Part shown: positions 17,327 through 25,822 of the stretch, one piece after another
Numbering within the stretch: position 1 is the stretch's first letter
How the letters are laid out: every line of letters begins with the position of its first letter
DNA from: Mucilaginibacter lacusdianchii
Lineage (GTDB): Bacteria > Bacteroidota > Bacteroidia > Sphingobacteriales > Sphingobacteriaceae
Direction of reading: 5' to 3'
NCBI RefSeq assembly: GCF_009770985.1
Contig: NZ_WSRW01000007.1
Location: forward strand, 1-64,000
Length of the DNA stretch: 64,000 nt
Program-made: the position numbers and the translations under genes
Notes under the pieces: model-generated
The model's input: the letters and a program-made list of their open reading frames with translations, nothing else
The model's database searches: none
Told to the model about the DNA's origin: nothing

Positions 17327-17967
17327 TGGAAAACAATAGTAACCGTAGTCACTTCTGGCCCAGCTATGTGGACCTGATGACGAGCTTATTCGTTATCATG
17401 CTGGTGCTCTTTGTGCTCAGCTATCTGAATTTCAACCGAATTGAAACAGAATTAAGAGCAAATGCAGAGCAGATGGCGCGCATCCGGCAGATTGATAGCG
17501 CGCTTAAAAAGTTGGACCGGCGCTATTTTCGGCTGGACCCAGTCAACAACCGCTACCAGCTGATGATAGACGTAAACTTCGCCCCTAACAGCGCGGATAT
17601 ACGAACGCTTCGAGCTGACCAGCTCCGTCAACTGCGGGAAGCCGGACAAGCACTTTTCGGTAAAATGCAGGATCTGGCAAAAGACCCTAACATCAATTAC
17701 ATCCTAGTGGTCGAAGGACATGCCGAAATTGTATTATGGCATGGTAAACCGAATTCTGAACTGGACCCCAATAGAGGCTATCAACTCAGTTATTCAAGAG
17801 CTTTGGCACTAAAGAATTTTTGGCAGCAGAGCGGCTATGGTTTCAACGGGCTGCATAACTGTGAAATCTTGATTGTAGGCAGTGGCTACTTTGGCAAGTC
17901 ACGAGATAGGTCCGAACGTAACAACCGGCGGTTTACCATTCAGATTGCACCGAAGTTCAAAATATGA
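17326..17967 (+). CDS. MotB/OmpA-type stator protein (ZorB-like)
   Basis: The start at 17326 overlaps the preceding TGA, giving 213 residues. A short cytoplasmic N-terminus leads to one membrane helix with the functionally typical Asp at its beginning (SYVDLMTSLFVIMLVLF; Asp16). The periplasmic region (about 80-213) is an OmpA/MotB peptidoglycan-binding domain: VVEGHAEI, SYSRALALKNFW and RSERNNRRFTIQI. It is the obligate partner of the upstream MotA-like protein. It completes the six-gene operon; the next gene starts after a 201-bp gap. Confidence 0.88.
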   Translation: MENNSNRSHFWPSYVDLMTSLFVIMLVLFVLSYLNFNRIETELRANAEQMARIRQIDSALKKLDRRYFRLDPVNNRYQLMIDVNFAPNSADIRTLRADQLRQLREAGQALFGKMQDLAKDPNINYILVVEGHAEIVLWHGKPNSELDPNRGYQLSYSRALALKNFWQQSGYGFNGLHNCEILIVGSGYFGKSRDRSERNNRRFTIQIAPKFKI

Positions 17968-18168
17968 TTATACCTATTTGAAGTGACGAATTGTCGACAT
18001 TCATAGGTCAATCTTTAACATCTATTCACGATTGATTAAGGTGCAACCATCAACTGTTTTGTATATAATTCAGAATACGAACGACTTTTTGGAATTTGAT
18101 TAGTCCGATAAATTAAAAATTTCCGACTCATAATATACATCGATAACATTTCAAACACCTAAATATAT

Positions 18169-19995
18169 ATGAGCAACTCACAGATTAGCCTTCTTGACGA
18201 TATACTATTGCATGAAAACGCATATATTTTTACGCGTGAGCGGAAAGAGTTTATTTCAAAGTCTCGCATCGAAGATGTATTTAGAGCAGCAAAGGATGAT
18301 AGAAAAGGCTTTTTATATCCAGCGCTTTATCAGGAAGTAGGAAAACCTGGTAGTAAAGCCAATTTGGATTATCGGATATCCAGTTTAATTATCAGATACC
18401 AGAACACCCCCGCTTTCCTAAACAGGCCTATCAGGAATTGGTTTGAGCAAAAGGTGGCTTACCTCTTCATCATTGATTTCAAAGGAATACTTTTCGTTGT
18501 TAAGAGAAATATTTCAGGTATACAAACCTTTCTAAGTGAATTGCAGCCCCTTGACTATGGCCTTATAACTAAATTGTTTTACGACACCGATGCTTTACTT
18601 GAGAAAATTTCTATGGATAATTTGAACTTCTCCAATAAAGCAATGCGGTCTCGATCGGTAGAGTCCGATAGTTTAGCGGATAGTTTCAATTATGCTGGGG
18701 CTAATACTTACATGATCAATCATTTACGTATAAACACTGTAGATAGCCGCCGAATATCCGTCTCAGCAAATACCTCCAGAATTGGGCAGTCCGGCGATAA
18801 GGACTCGTTAAATGGGTTATTATCTTGGTGTACTGATGTCATAGCAAAAATTTCTGGTTTTATGGATGCTGATAATTTTTTGAATGTTTTTGCTAACCCA
18901 ATAGATTTTGAGACGGAGAGGAATAGCTTAATACCGATCTCTGTTACTTTGCTTTTCAATCGTTTATTAGATGATTATGATAAGGGTCTTATCACACATG
19001 CCAAGTACTATAACGATAATTTTCAATTTCAGCCCTACGATATACAAAGCCGGCTTAAGGGTCTTAGCAAATCACTTTTGTTAACAGCTGATCAAGAGCC
19101 GTACCAATATTCAGTTGAGCCTATCGGTGACGATCTTTTCGATACCATTAAAATCAAGCTAGCTGCAAAAAGTATTCGTATCTCTTCTAATGTACTGAGG
19201 CGGATACATTTATACAAAGACATGGAATCAAGTGGGACTTTGGCTGACTATATAAATAACAAGAACGAATTTATCGTCAATTTTGATCAATGCGACCTCG
19301 TATATGGTAATCGTAAATTATTTCAGGACAGCCAATTGCTTGGTAGTATACCTTACTTTCTAGACGTATTTGAGGGTGACCCTCAAATGAATAACATAGT
19401 TTGTGAAAAGGGTAATCCAACACATGTGTCGGTGAGGTTTGATGCTGATAGTGCATTCTCATATGCAGAGGAACGCTTTGAGCACTCCGAGTATTTGGTT
19501 TTGGATGATTTAGGTAACGAGTGGGCTGACCACATAAGTATCAATGGTAACGAAGTCTGCTTTATTCATTCGAAGTGCAATGATACCATCTTCTCAGCCA
19601 CAGCATTTACAGATATAGTCGGTCAGGCTCAAAAAAATATCGGTAATATTTTCGCTGTCGATCAGTCTATTCAGAAAAAGAAAGACAAGTGGGAGAAGAA
19701 TTACGAATTGAATAACGCAGATACTCAAATTCAAAGGCTAAGAAAGGGACAAAGTGTCGACAACCTAATCGAAAGCTACATACGTGCAAAAAAAGCGGCT
19801 ATTCCTAAAAGGTCGATTTGTTTGATCGTTAATTTCATCTCCAAAACCACCTTAACTACTTACTTAAACAATTTAGAAAACGGGGTTCAATTTGCCCAGC
19901 GAAAGGAAGCCATACAGATCCTTTGGCTTTTATCGTCACTCATTGGTAGCTGTCGAGATTACAGTGTAGACTTGAGAATAGTTTGTAAGCCATAA
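18169..19995 (+). CDS. 608-aa protein of unknown function, possible PD-(D/E)XK-like nuclease
   Basis: I do not recognise the whole protein. Around residues 440-470 the text DDLGNEWADHI, about ten residues, then VCFIHSK, then SATAFTDIVGQAQKNIGNI has the acidic-turn and (x)IHxK layout of a restriction-endonuclease-like core. I recall similar text at the ends of proteins in defence contexts. The N-terminal half is mixed α/β with no visible Walker or helicase motifs. It has its own 200-bp upstream region, so it is probably a separate unit beside the stator operon, though a role as its effector is possible. Confidence 0.6.
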   Translation: MSNSQISLLDDILLHENAYIFTRERKEFISKSRIEDVFRAAKDDRKGFLYPALYQEVGKPGSKANLDYRISSLIIRYQNTPAFLNRPIRNWFEQKVAYLFIIDFKGILFVVKRNISGIQTFLSELQPLDYGLITKLFYDTDALLEKISMDNLNFSNKAMRSRSVESDSLADSFNYAGANTYMINHLRINTVDSRRISVSANTSRIGQSGDKDSLNGLLSWCTDVIAKISGFMDADNFLNVFANPIDFETERNSLIPISVTLLFNRLLDDYDKGLITHAKYYNDNFQFQPYDIQSRLKGLSKSLLLTADQEPYQYSVEPIGDDLFDTIKIKLAAKSIRISSNVLRRIHLYKDMESSGTLADYINNKNEFIVNFDQCDLVYGNRKLFQDSQLLGSIPYFLDVFEGDPQMNNIVCEKGNPTHVSVRFDADSAFSYAEERFEHSEYLVLDDLGNEWADHISINGNEVCFIHSKCNDTIFSATAFTDIVGQAQKNIGNIFAVDQSIQKKKDKWEKNYELNNADTQIQRLRKGQSVDNLIESYIRAKKAAIPKRSICLIVNFISKTTLTTYLNNLENGVQFAQRKEAIQILWLLSSLIGSCRDYSVDLRIVCKP

Positions 19996-20123
19996 ACATT
20001 TACTTACAAACGTTAATCAAACTCTTTACGTCAAAATAAAATTTTATGATTCCCCGACTTTTCGACATTCCTTATCATGTCTATCAAAGTAACAATCTAT
20101 TCAAAATAAAACCAAAATTTAAA

Positions 20124-20168
20124 GAATTGTTCAGTATAGATGGATGTAAAACCCATACGGAACAATTC
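20124..20168 (-). terminator. Hairpin terminator for small minus-strand gene
   Basis: GAATTGTTC (20124-20132) and GAACAATTC (20160-20168) pair perfectly, with a further GTAT/ATAC pairing inside. Read leftward it is followed by a T-rich tract. It lies immediately after the stop of the 43-codon frame at 20170-20301. Confidence 0.6.
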
Positions 20169-20169
20169 T

Positions 20170-20301
20170 TCATTTTCCTTTAGTGTGTTTGTGAGGCTTT
20201 AATGATGGTGTATTACCGGGCGTATCTTTGTTATCACGTTGACGCTTGTCTGGCTTTCCTGTAGTAGTAGCAATTCTTTTTGGTCCCGGTTTAATTCCCA
20301 T
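20170..20301 (-). CDS. Small basic hypothetical protein (43 aa)
   Basis: The frame from 20301 encodes MGIKPGPKRIATTTGKPDKR followed by a hydrophilic, Lys/His/Pro-rich tail ending HTKGK. It is strongly basic and probably disordered, as nucleic-acid-binding peptides often are. The hairpin directly after its stop supports transcription as a small unit. I know no homologue. The rest of 19996-20725 shows no further gene. Confidence 0.4.
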   Translation of the reverse strand: MGIKPGPKRIATTTGKPDKRQRDNKDTPGNTPSLKPHKHTKGK

Positions 20302-20401
20302 AGTCCTTGTTTTTTACTTAAGTATAATAATATACAAGTTAAGTCTTTATAGTAAGATTTGCAAGCATTTGTCGCACAAAATCTTGAACATGTTGACAAG
20401 C

Positions 20402-20725
20402 AGAAAATTCATTGTCAAATAGATATGAGCTTATGTTTAGCTTGACCATCGTAAATCATGCCATGACAAGCAGAAGGTTTTATCCTTACTGACTACTAAT
20501 AATTCGTTTATTAATCTTGCGGACGAAAAAGTGCATATTATTAAGGATCAAAGCCTATTCAGTAGGTTGTTTTAACTAACGCCATTTTGTTCAATAAAGA
20601 AATATTTCAACCCTCAGTCTGCCGACTATTCCGCACTATTCAATTGATAATAAATAGTTATCTATTGTCTGGCAACGGAGATCTAACTAGTATAATGATA
20701 AATTAGGAATATATACTTTTGAATC
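20402..20725. other. Intergenic stretch without recognised content
   Basis: AT-rich sequence between the small minus-strand gene and the 74-aa gene. I see no credible open frame, hairpin or repeat here apart from the likely promoter of the rightward gene near its end. Confidence 0.4.
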
Positions 20726-20950
20726 ATGGCAACCAAATTGAAAATTCCTTTTACAGAAAACATTGATCTTATATTTAAAAAAGCCTTGCAGGAATCACAG
20801 AATCATGAAGGCAAATTTTCCGGAAATAAGTATAGAGGCGATTTTGATTTCAAAGCCCTAGGTGGTCGATTTACAGGTAATTATCAGGTTAGCGGAAATT
20901 TAATTGAAGTGATTTTTACCAATAAACCGTTCTTAGTTTGGAGATTCTGA
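20726..20950 (+). CDS. Small β-rich hypothetical protein (74 aa)
   Basis: 74 residues beginning MATKLKIPFTENIDLIFKKA. The second half (GKFSGNKYRGDFDFKALGGR, then FTGNYQVSGNLIEVIFTNKP) alternates Gly and hydrophobic residues, suggesting a small antiparallel β-sheet. The C-terminus (PFLVWRF) may be shortened compared with similar short proteins I recall. No enzymatic motif is seen. It converges on the DarTG operon. Confidence 0.5.
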   Translation: MATKLKIPFTENIDLIFKKALQESQNHEGKFSGNKYRGDFDFKALGGRFTGNYQVSGNLIEVIFTNKPFLVWRF

Positions 20951-20982
20951 TGAACCATATACAGCCAAGAACTTAATATTTA

Positions 20983-22029
20983 TTAAATATCTACATTCAA
21001 GGCGTTTTCGTGCATTTTTAAGTGTTCAAATGCTCGGGCAATGCTTTCCTTTTTGAACAAATCTTTTTTTCGCTGCGTCCACATGGCTTGAGCTACCTCA
21101 TCAACCGTATAGTCGGGATGCTCGGCCAGCACGAAATCGACAGACGCTAAGATTTCCAGCGAGAGCTCGGACGTGAAATTTTTAAGAAAGTGGAGGACTT
21201 GCTTCAATATTTGCTGATCGCGCTCCGCCATGGTCGATACAAATGCACTTACCGGCTCCCACATTTCGTAATTGAGTTTTAACGGCTCGAAAGGACTAGC
21301 CTGACCTTGTTCAAGCCCTTTGAGATATACGCCGTTGAGGTGATAAAGAACTTTTTCAACGCCTATGGCATAGGGGCCGTAGTAATGCGCTTTAAAATCT
21401 AGGCGTAATTTCTGACCCATACGTTGCAAGAAATAGGCGAGTTTATTAGCTGCAAACAAGCTGCTGTATTCGCCAAAACTCTCAAAAGCAAATAAACTGT
21501 ACAATAACGATGCACGGGCAGTCGTCAGTTCCACCTTCTTTTTGGTTTCCTGCTTTTGCAAAATTTCTTTAATCTGGACATTGGGTTCATAAATCTGAAT
21601 GTCGACATCCAGGTGTTGAAGAGCTGTTACAATCATGGGCTTCACTTCATTCCAGTCCAGACCTCCATTTCCCGCACCAAGCGGTGGGATAGCAATGCTT
21701 TGAATACTTTCTTGCTGTATCAGTTCTTTTAGCGCATCCAATCCTTGGGTGATGTATTCGTAACGCGAAGGATGGCGCCAATGAACTTTGGTCGGAAAAT
21801 TAATGATCAGCTTTTTTCCATAAAGAAGATTGTGGTCCCATACAGCCAGCAGCTTTCCTGGTGCCAGTTCTTTCCGTTTACAGGCTTCTACGTAGACTTT
21901 ATTGTTATGCGGAAAAGCTTCCTTAAACTGCAGGGCAATCCCTTTACCCATAACCCCAACAGTATTAACGGTATTTACCAACGCCTGTGCATTGGCTTTA
22001 AGCAAATCACCAGTCAAAAATTGGATCAT
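20983..22029 (-). CDS. darG: DarG-like macro-domain antitoxin
   Basis: 348 residues. The first ~155 form a macro domain: MIQFLTGDLLKANAQALVNT, VGVMGKGIALQFKEAFP (the ADP-ribose-binding loop), INFPTKVHWRHPS and IPPLGAGNGGLDW. This domain removes ADP-ribose from thymidine in DNA. The C-terminal half is helical, as in the DarT-binding part of DarG. The start codon overlaps the toxin stop by 4 bp (ATGA), so antitoxin synthesis is coupled to the upstream darT. Confidence 0.93.
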   Translation of the reverse strand: MIQFLTGDLLKANAQALVNTVNTVGVMGKGIALQFKEAFPHNNKVYVEACKRKELAPGKLLAVWDHNLLYGKKLIINFPTKVHWRHPSRYEYITQGLDALKELIQQESIQSIAIPPLGAGNGGLDWNEVKPMIVTALQHLDVDIQIYEPNVQIKEILQKQETKKKVELTTARASLLYSLFAFESFGEYSSLFAANKLAYFLQRMGQKLRLDFKAHYYGPYAIGVEKVLYHLNGVYLKGLEQGQASPFEPLKLNYEMWEPVSAFVSTMAERDQQILKQVLHFLKNFTSELSLEILASVDFVLAEHPDYTVDEVAQAMWTQRKKDLFKKESIARAFEHLKMHENALNVDI

Positions 22030-22667
22030 GTTTCAAAAAAATATGGTTTCACAACTTGTGCTTTAAGCATTACCCCTGCATCATTAATTTTTTGCTGTGC
22101 CCAGTGCAGCATTTTGTCACTAGAAACACAAATCGATTCAATACAATTGACCGGCACTGCGTCATGGACTAAGAATTCAGCTTGATAGCGCCTGGGCCGG
22201 TCATAGTCATCCGATTTGGAAAATTGGCTTTGCTGTATACAATTCCAATCGATCTCAGCCAGTTTATTCAAGTCTCCATAATGATTGCTTTCACTATCAT
22301 TCGCCTGCCCGTCTGTAAAGAACCATCGGGGCAAATCACTCAACACTTTAATTAAACAACGGAAAACGATAATCTCCTCCCGCGATCGTTTAGGAACCTT
22401 CGGGTGATAGTAACCCGTGATAATGTTGTAGAACATAAGCGATCTTGGGGTGAAATAAAATGGTACATAATCGCCAATATGGCCATAGTTCTCCAGTTTG
22501 ACCGGTGTTGTGCTGCGTACATCAATGATTTCCAAATTGCCGATCGAAACGAAATCAGGGTCAGCGCTAGGATGAGCTTTATTAACTAATCCATGACGCA
22601 ACACATGATCCAGATTATCTCGGTGCATAATTCGGTAACAAAATGTTCTGTTTGCGTTGATGATCAT
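22026..22667 (-). CDS. darT: DarT-like ssDNA thymidine ADP-ribosyltransferase toxin
   Basis: 213 residues. The N-terminal TFCYRIMHRDNLDHVLRHGL, the YVPFYFTPRSLMFYNI segment and the catalytic RYQAEFLVHDAVP (Glu164) match DarT (DUF4433). The family modifies thymidines in single-stranded DNA using NAD+ and acts as an abortive-infection toxin against phage. It is first gene of the operon, with darG overlapping its end. No truncation is seen. Confidence 0.93.
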   Translation of the reverse strand: MIINANRTFCYRIMHRDNLDHVLRHGLVNKAHPSADPDFVSIGNLEIIDVRSTTPVKLENYGHIGDYVPFYFTPRSLMFYNIITGYYHPKVPKRSREEIIVFRCLIKVLSDLPRWFFTDGQANDSESNHYGDLNKLAEIDWNCIQQSQFSKSDDYDRPRRYQAEFLVHDAVPVNCIESICVSSDKMLHWAQQKINDAGVMLKAQVVKPYFFET

Positions 22668-22825
22668 GGTGTGTCAGACAGGCCAGATGTATGTGCTTTA
22701 ATTTGTAAGCAAGCACAAATTAAAGAAAATGTTTTCTCTCCGCAAGCGTAAGGTTTGCGGACATCGTAAACCGAAGTCAAAATCATGTAATGCCTGCATT
22801 CATACGTTCCACCACAATTAGGCTA

Positions 22826-23062
22826 TCAGGAGAGGTTGCTAGCATCCGTCCGTCTATTGGGACCTGCGTCCGACGTCAATGAATCTAATTGGCCGACCTT
22901 ATAATCAATTAAAACTGGATTTTTGCAGTAATAGCCGATAATTTGAATACTCATTCCAGAACGGATGCCGAGGTTAAAGGCAGCGTTATCGCAAGCGAGG
23001 ACCACCTCTTTCTCCTTCGAAATAAATATGATCGGTGATGTGCAGACTTTGTTATCGTACAT
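22826..23062 (-). CDS. Short protein resembling N-terminal part of a Y-family polymerase (UmuC-like)
   Basis: 78 residues behind a strong Shine-Dalgarno-like AGGAGG 8 bp before the ATG. Residues 10-37 (PIIFISKEKEVVLACDNAAF, then NLGIRSGM) align by eye with the palm start of UmuC/ImuB polymerases (V/I-x-S-x-(N/K)-(D/E)-G...A-R/C-x-x-x-A-x-x-L-G-I-x-x-G). The rest of a polymerase is absent and the frame ends in unrelated hydrophilic sequence. It is either a truncated relic that is still translated or a coincidental small protein. Confidence 0.4.
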   Translation of the reverse strand: MYDNKVCTSPIIFISKEKEVVLACDNAAFNLGIRSGMSIQIIGYYCKNPVLIDYKVGQLDSLTSDAGPNRRTDASNLS

Positions 23063-23219
23063 TTTTTAGCCTCCTAATGATCCTGCTAACAAAGATATAC
23101 TAAAAATATTAGCATATCAAAATGCAATTGAGTCATCAAGATAGTTTTACAAGTAAGCTTCACATTTTTATATATTTACAGTTCAAACCTTTCAAGTAAA
23201 ATACTGGCCCAGCAGGAAA

Positions 23220-25337
23220 ATGACATACTTGCTTATAAGTCCTAAACCTGGAACTATCACTGTTATGGTCAAGTTTGCAGAAGCAGAACATTTAGAAACA
23301 ATTTTTAAATTATGGGGTCAGAATCGTGCCACTCTTGGCCTGATGCCTAAAGACGCGTTTAAAGAGTGCATTAAAAAGCGATGGTTGTTGGTTGCGCTTG
23401 ATGGGGAGCAACAAGTACGTGGGTACCTGCAATTCAGGTTTACAGCAAAAACGCAAAATCTTTCGGTCGTTCATTTGTGCATCGATAAAGCATACCGTGG
23501 ACAGGGCATCGCTCGGAGTCTCCTGGATCGTTTGGTAGCTGAGTATAAGGCCAAGGCCAGGGGTGTCAAACTAAACTGCCGTAGTGATTACACCAGTGCA
23601 ATACGTTTCTGGACACAGTATAATTTTCAACCAAAAGCAGAGCTCCCCAGCAGGGGTGCTGACCCAAACATTCACCTCATCACTTGGTGGTTCAGTTTCG
23701 GTAATCAGGACTTGTTTTCTGTCCAACAAAATGATAAAATTAAGGCCGTTTTAGACTTTAACATCATTGCCAAATTGATGGAGATCAATGCTTCAGGTGA
23801 CTCCAAGGATGAAATTACCCAGTTACAAAGTGACTGGCTGGTAACAGAAGTTGATTTTTACCGCACTTCAGAAACCGTCAGTGAGATACGCCGAGATCAA
23901 AATATCGAGCGGCGCAACCGGAGCAATCAGTACATCAAAACTTTCCCGGAACTGGATATAGATAAATCCAGTGTTAGAGAGGTCGAAACAGACTTACTGC
24001 AACTATTTCCCGGCGATACAGATAACCATCGTTCTGACCGCCGTCAACTTTCAGAAGCAATACTCTCGTCATTTCCATACTTCGTGACCCTTGATGACGG
24101 AATTTTGAAACAAGCGGGCCGTATCCAGGTCAAACATCAGCTCAAAGTGGTAACCCCCTCAACTTTCATGGCTCATATTGATATGGCGGTGCATGCAGAG
24201 GATTATTACCCCAGTAGACTATCAGGAGAAAGCCTGACGATTGCCAAAGCTACAGCTGACGAAATAGCTGCTCTTCCTAATTTGTTTCTCAATTATAGCG
24301 CCGGAGAAAAACGTGCTGTTTTCGTAGGCTTTGTCAATGATTTGGTAGCCAGGCCAACGGGTTGTTTGAAGCTCATCAAAAAAGACAGTGCTATCATCGC
24401 CATGTATGGTTATGATGAATCTCAGGAAAACTTTTTGGTCCCTATCATCCGGACCAAACAGAATTCCCTGCGACAGACCATCTTTATCCAAAACATTAAT
24501 GATTTAATCAAAAAAGCAATCCAACTTGGAAAGCAATTTTTAATTGTCGGCGATCCTTATCTGACCGCTATAGAACGTGAGATCCTCACCAATCATGGTT
24601 TTTTCGAATTCGAACAAGGGTTTATTCGGGGCGTTTGTTCCGGGATGTATGATTTGCAACGCCTGCCAGCAGCCGTCAATCATTTATGCCGGCGCATCCC
24701 AGAGATGCAAGGGCTCGTTGATGCAGTTTCGGCCACCACATCTACCAACATGTTAAACGCTTACCAATTGGAAAAACTACTTTGGCCTGTTAAAATTACG
24801 GATGCAGCTATTCCATGTTATATTATTCCAATTAAACAGTATTATGCTAAAGAACTTTTTGACACCAAGGCAGCCAAGGCAGAACTTTTTGGAGCCAGCC
24901 CGAAGCTGATTTGGAGTCAGGAAAATGTCTATTACCGGCATATCCAACCTAACGTCGAAACCGCACCAGCCCGAATTCTGTGGTATGTCAGTGCGGGAGG
25001 CTCTTCATCACGGCAAAAATCGATCGTTGCTACCTCGTATCTAAACGAGGTAATTACAGGCCCGGCGAAAGAGCTATTTCGGAAACATGAGAAATTTGGC
25101 GTGTACAGTTGGGCTAAGGATATCTCCAAATTGGCGAAAGGAGTAGCCGGCGCCCCAATCAAGGTTCTGCGCTTCAGCGACTCCGAACCTTTTGAACGGC
25201 CGGTCCCCTTGAATGCTGTCAAAAAGGTATTGAAAAGACATCGGGAGTCTGATAATAACTTTCAGTCACCGTTGCGTATAAAAAGCAGTACCTTTATGGA
25301 AATTTATGCATTTGCAACAGGAAGAAAAAATGGATAA
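23220..25337 (+). CDS. GNAT acetyltransferase-PIN domain fusion with ASCH/EVE-like C-terminus
   Basis: 705 residues, multidomain. A GNAT fold covers about 15-155, with the acetyl-CoA loop CIDKAYRGQGIARSLLDRL. A PIN-like nuclease domain follows (about 175-325): AVLDFNIIAKLM, then SDRRQLSEAIL and PYFVTLDDGILKQA, with acidic residues in the expected places. A middle domain (about 335-500) may be a second GNAT-like unit. The C-terminal ~140 residues (RILWYVSAGGSSSRQKSIVA, VYSWAKDI, SSTFMEIYAF) resemble the RNA/modified-base-binding PUA/ASCH/EVE group. The stop overlaps the separate ASCH gene by 8 bp. An alternative start is the Met at residue 16. Toxin-like action on tRNA is an inference from the PIN and GNAT domains. 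Confidence 0.75.
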   Translation: MTYLLISPKPGTITVMVKFAEAEHLETIFKLWGQNRATLGLMPKDAFKECIKKRWLLVALDGEQQVRGYLQFRFTAKTQNLSVVHLCIDKAYRGQGIARSLLDRLVAEYKAKARGVKLNCRSDYTSAIRFWTQYNFQPKAELPSRGADPNIHLITWWFSFGNQDLFSVQQNDKIKAVLDFNIIAKLMEINASGDSKDEITQLQSDWLVTEVDFYRTSETVSEIRRDQNIERRNRSNQYIKTFPELDIDKSSVREVETDLLQLFPGDTDNHRSDRRQLSEAILSSFPYFVTLDDGILKQAGRIQVKHQLKVVTPSTFMAHIDMAVHAEDYYPSRLSGESLTIAKATADEIAALPNLFLNYSAGEKRAVFVGFVNDLVARPTGCLKLIKKDSAIIAMYGYDESQENFLVPIIRTKQNSLRQTIFIQNINDLIKKAIQLGKQFLIVGDPYLTAIEREILTNHGFFEFEQGFIRGVCSGMYDLQRLPAAVNHLCRRIPEMQGLVDAVSATTSTNMLNAYQLEKLLWPVKITDAAIPCYIIPIKQYYAKELFDTKAAKAELFGASPKLIWSQENVYYRHIQPNVETAPARILWYVSAGGSSSRQKSIVATSYLNEVITGPAKELFRKHEKFGVYSWAKDISKLAKGVAGAPIKVLRFSDSEPFERPVPLNAVKKVLKRHRESDNNFQSPLRIKSSTFMEIYAFATGRKNG

Positions 25338-25773
25338 ACTTATTTTGATTTCAGTCAAAGAGAAATATGTCCAGCAAATGCTAGAGGGCAAAAAGACGAT
25401 CGAACTTCGTAAAGCTAAACCCAAAGCAGCACAAGGGGATACGATCATTATCTATACCACACAACCACGCAAAGCCATTACAGCGATTGCACTTGTTGAA
25501 AATATCATTGTGACCACACCCTCAGAAATGTGGGCGAAACATGCCTGGCAGTTGGGGGTCACAAGAGAAGAATTTGATCAGTATTATCACAATCATCAGC
25601 GAGCAATAGGGATCAGAATGACCGCAATCACTCCGTTGAATGCTGAAATCTTACTGAGTGCGATCAAACTCATCCACCCCAATTTTGCTCCTCCCCAAAC
25701 ATTTAAATATCTGAACAAATTCTCAACATTAAGAGAGTTTAAGAATTTGACCCCGTCCATGATTGGTGATTAA
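25330..25773 (+). CDS. ASCH-domain protein
   Basis: Starting at the ATG at 25330, inside the end of the preceding gene, gives 147 residues. MDKLILISVKEKYVQQMLEG followed by KKTIELRKAKP is the classic opening of an ASCH (PUA-like) domain, with the G-x-K-T-x-E-x-R motif, and TIIIYTTQPRKAITAIA forms the β-barrel core. ASCH proteins bind RNA or modified nucleosides and some are nucleases or deaminases. The overlap implies translational coupling to the GNAT-PIN protein. Confidence 0.85.
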   Translation: MDKLILISVKEKYVQQMLEGKKTIELRKAKPKAAQGDTIIIYTTQPRKAITAIALVENIIVTTPSEMWAKHAWQLGVTREEFDQYYHNHQRAIGIRMTAITPLNAEILLSAIKLIHPNFAPPQTFKYLNKFSTLREFKNLTPSMIGD

Positions 25774-25822
25774 AAAATCGTCTAATTTTTTGCTTATGAT
25801 GTATCTAAAATCGGTTCGGGAT

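Noticed and set aside
15761..17967. Flagellar MotAB or ExbBD/TolQR housekeeping genes
   Set aside because: The MotA-like protein has a very long coiled-coil tail and the partner has an OmpA-type domain, which fits ZorAB better than ExbBD. No flagellar, TonB or Tol genes are nearby.
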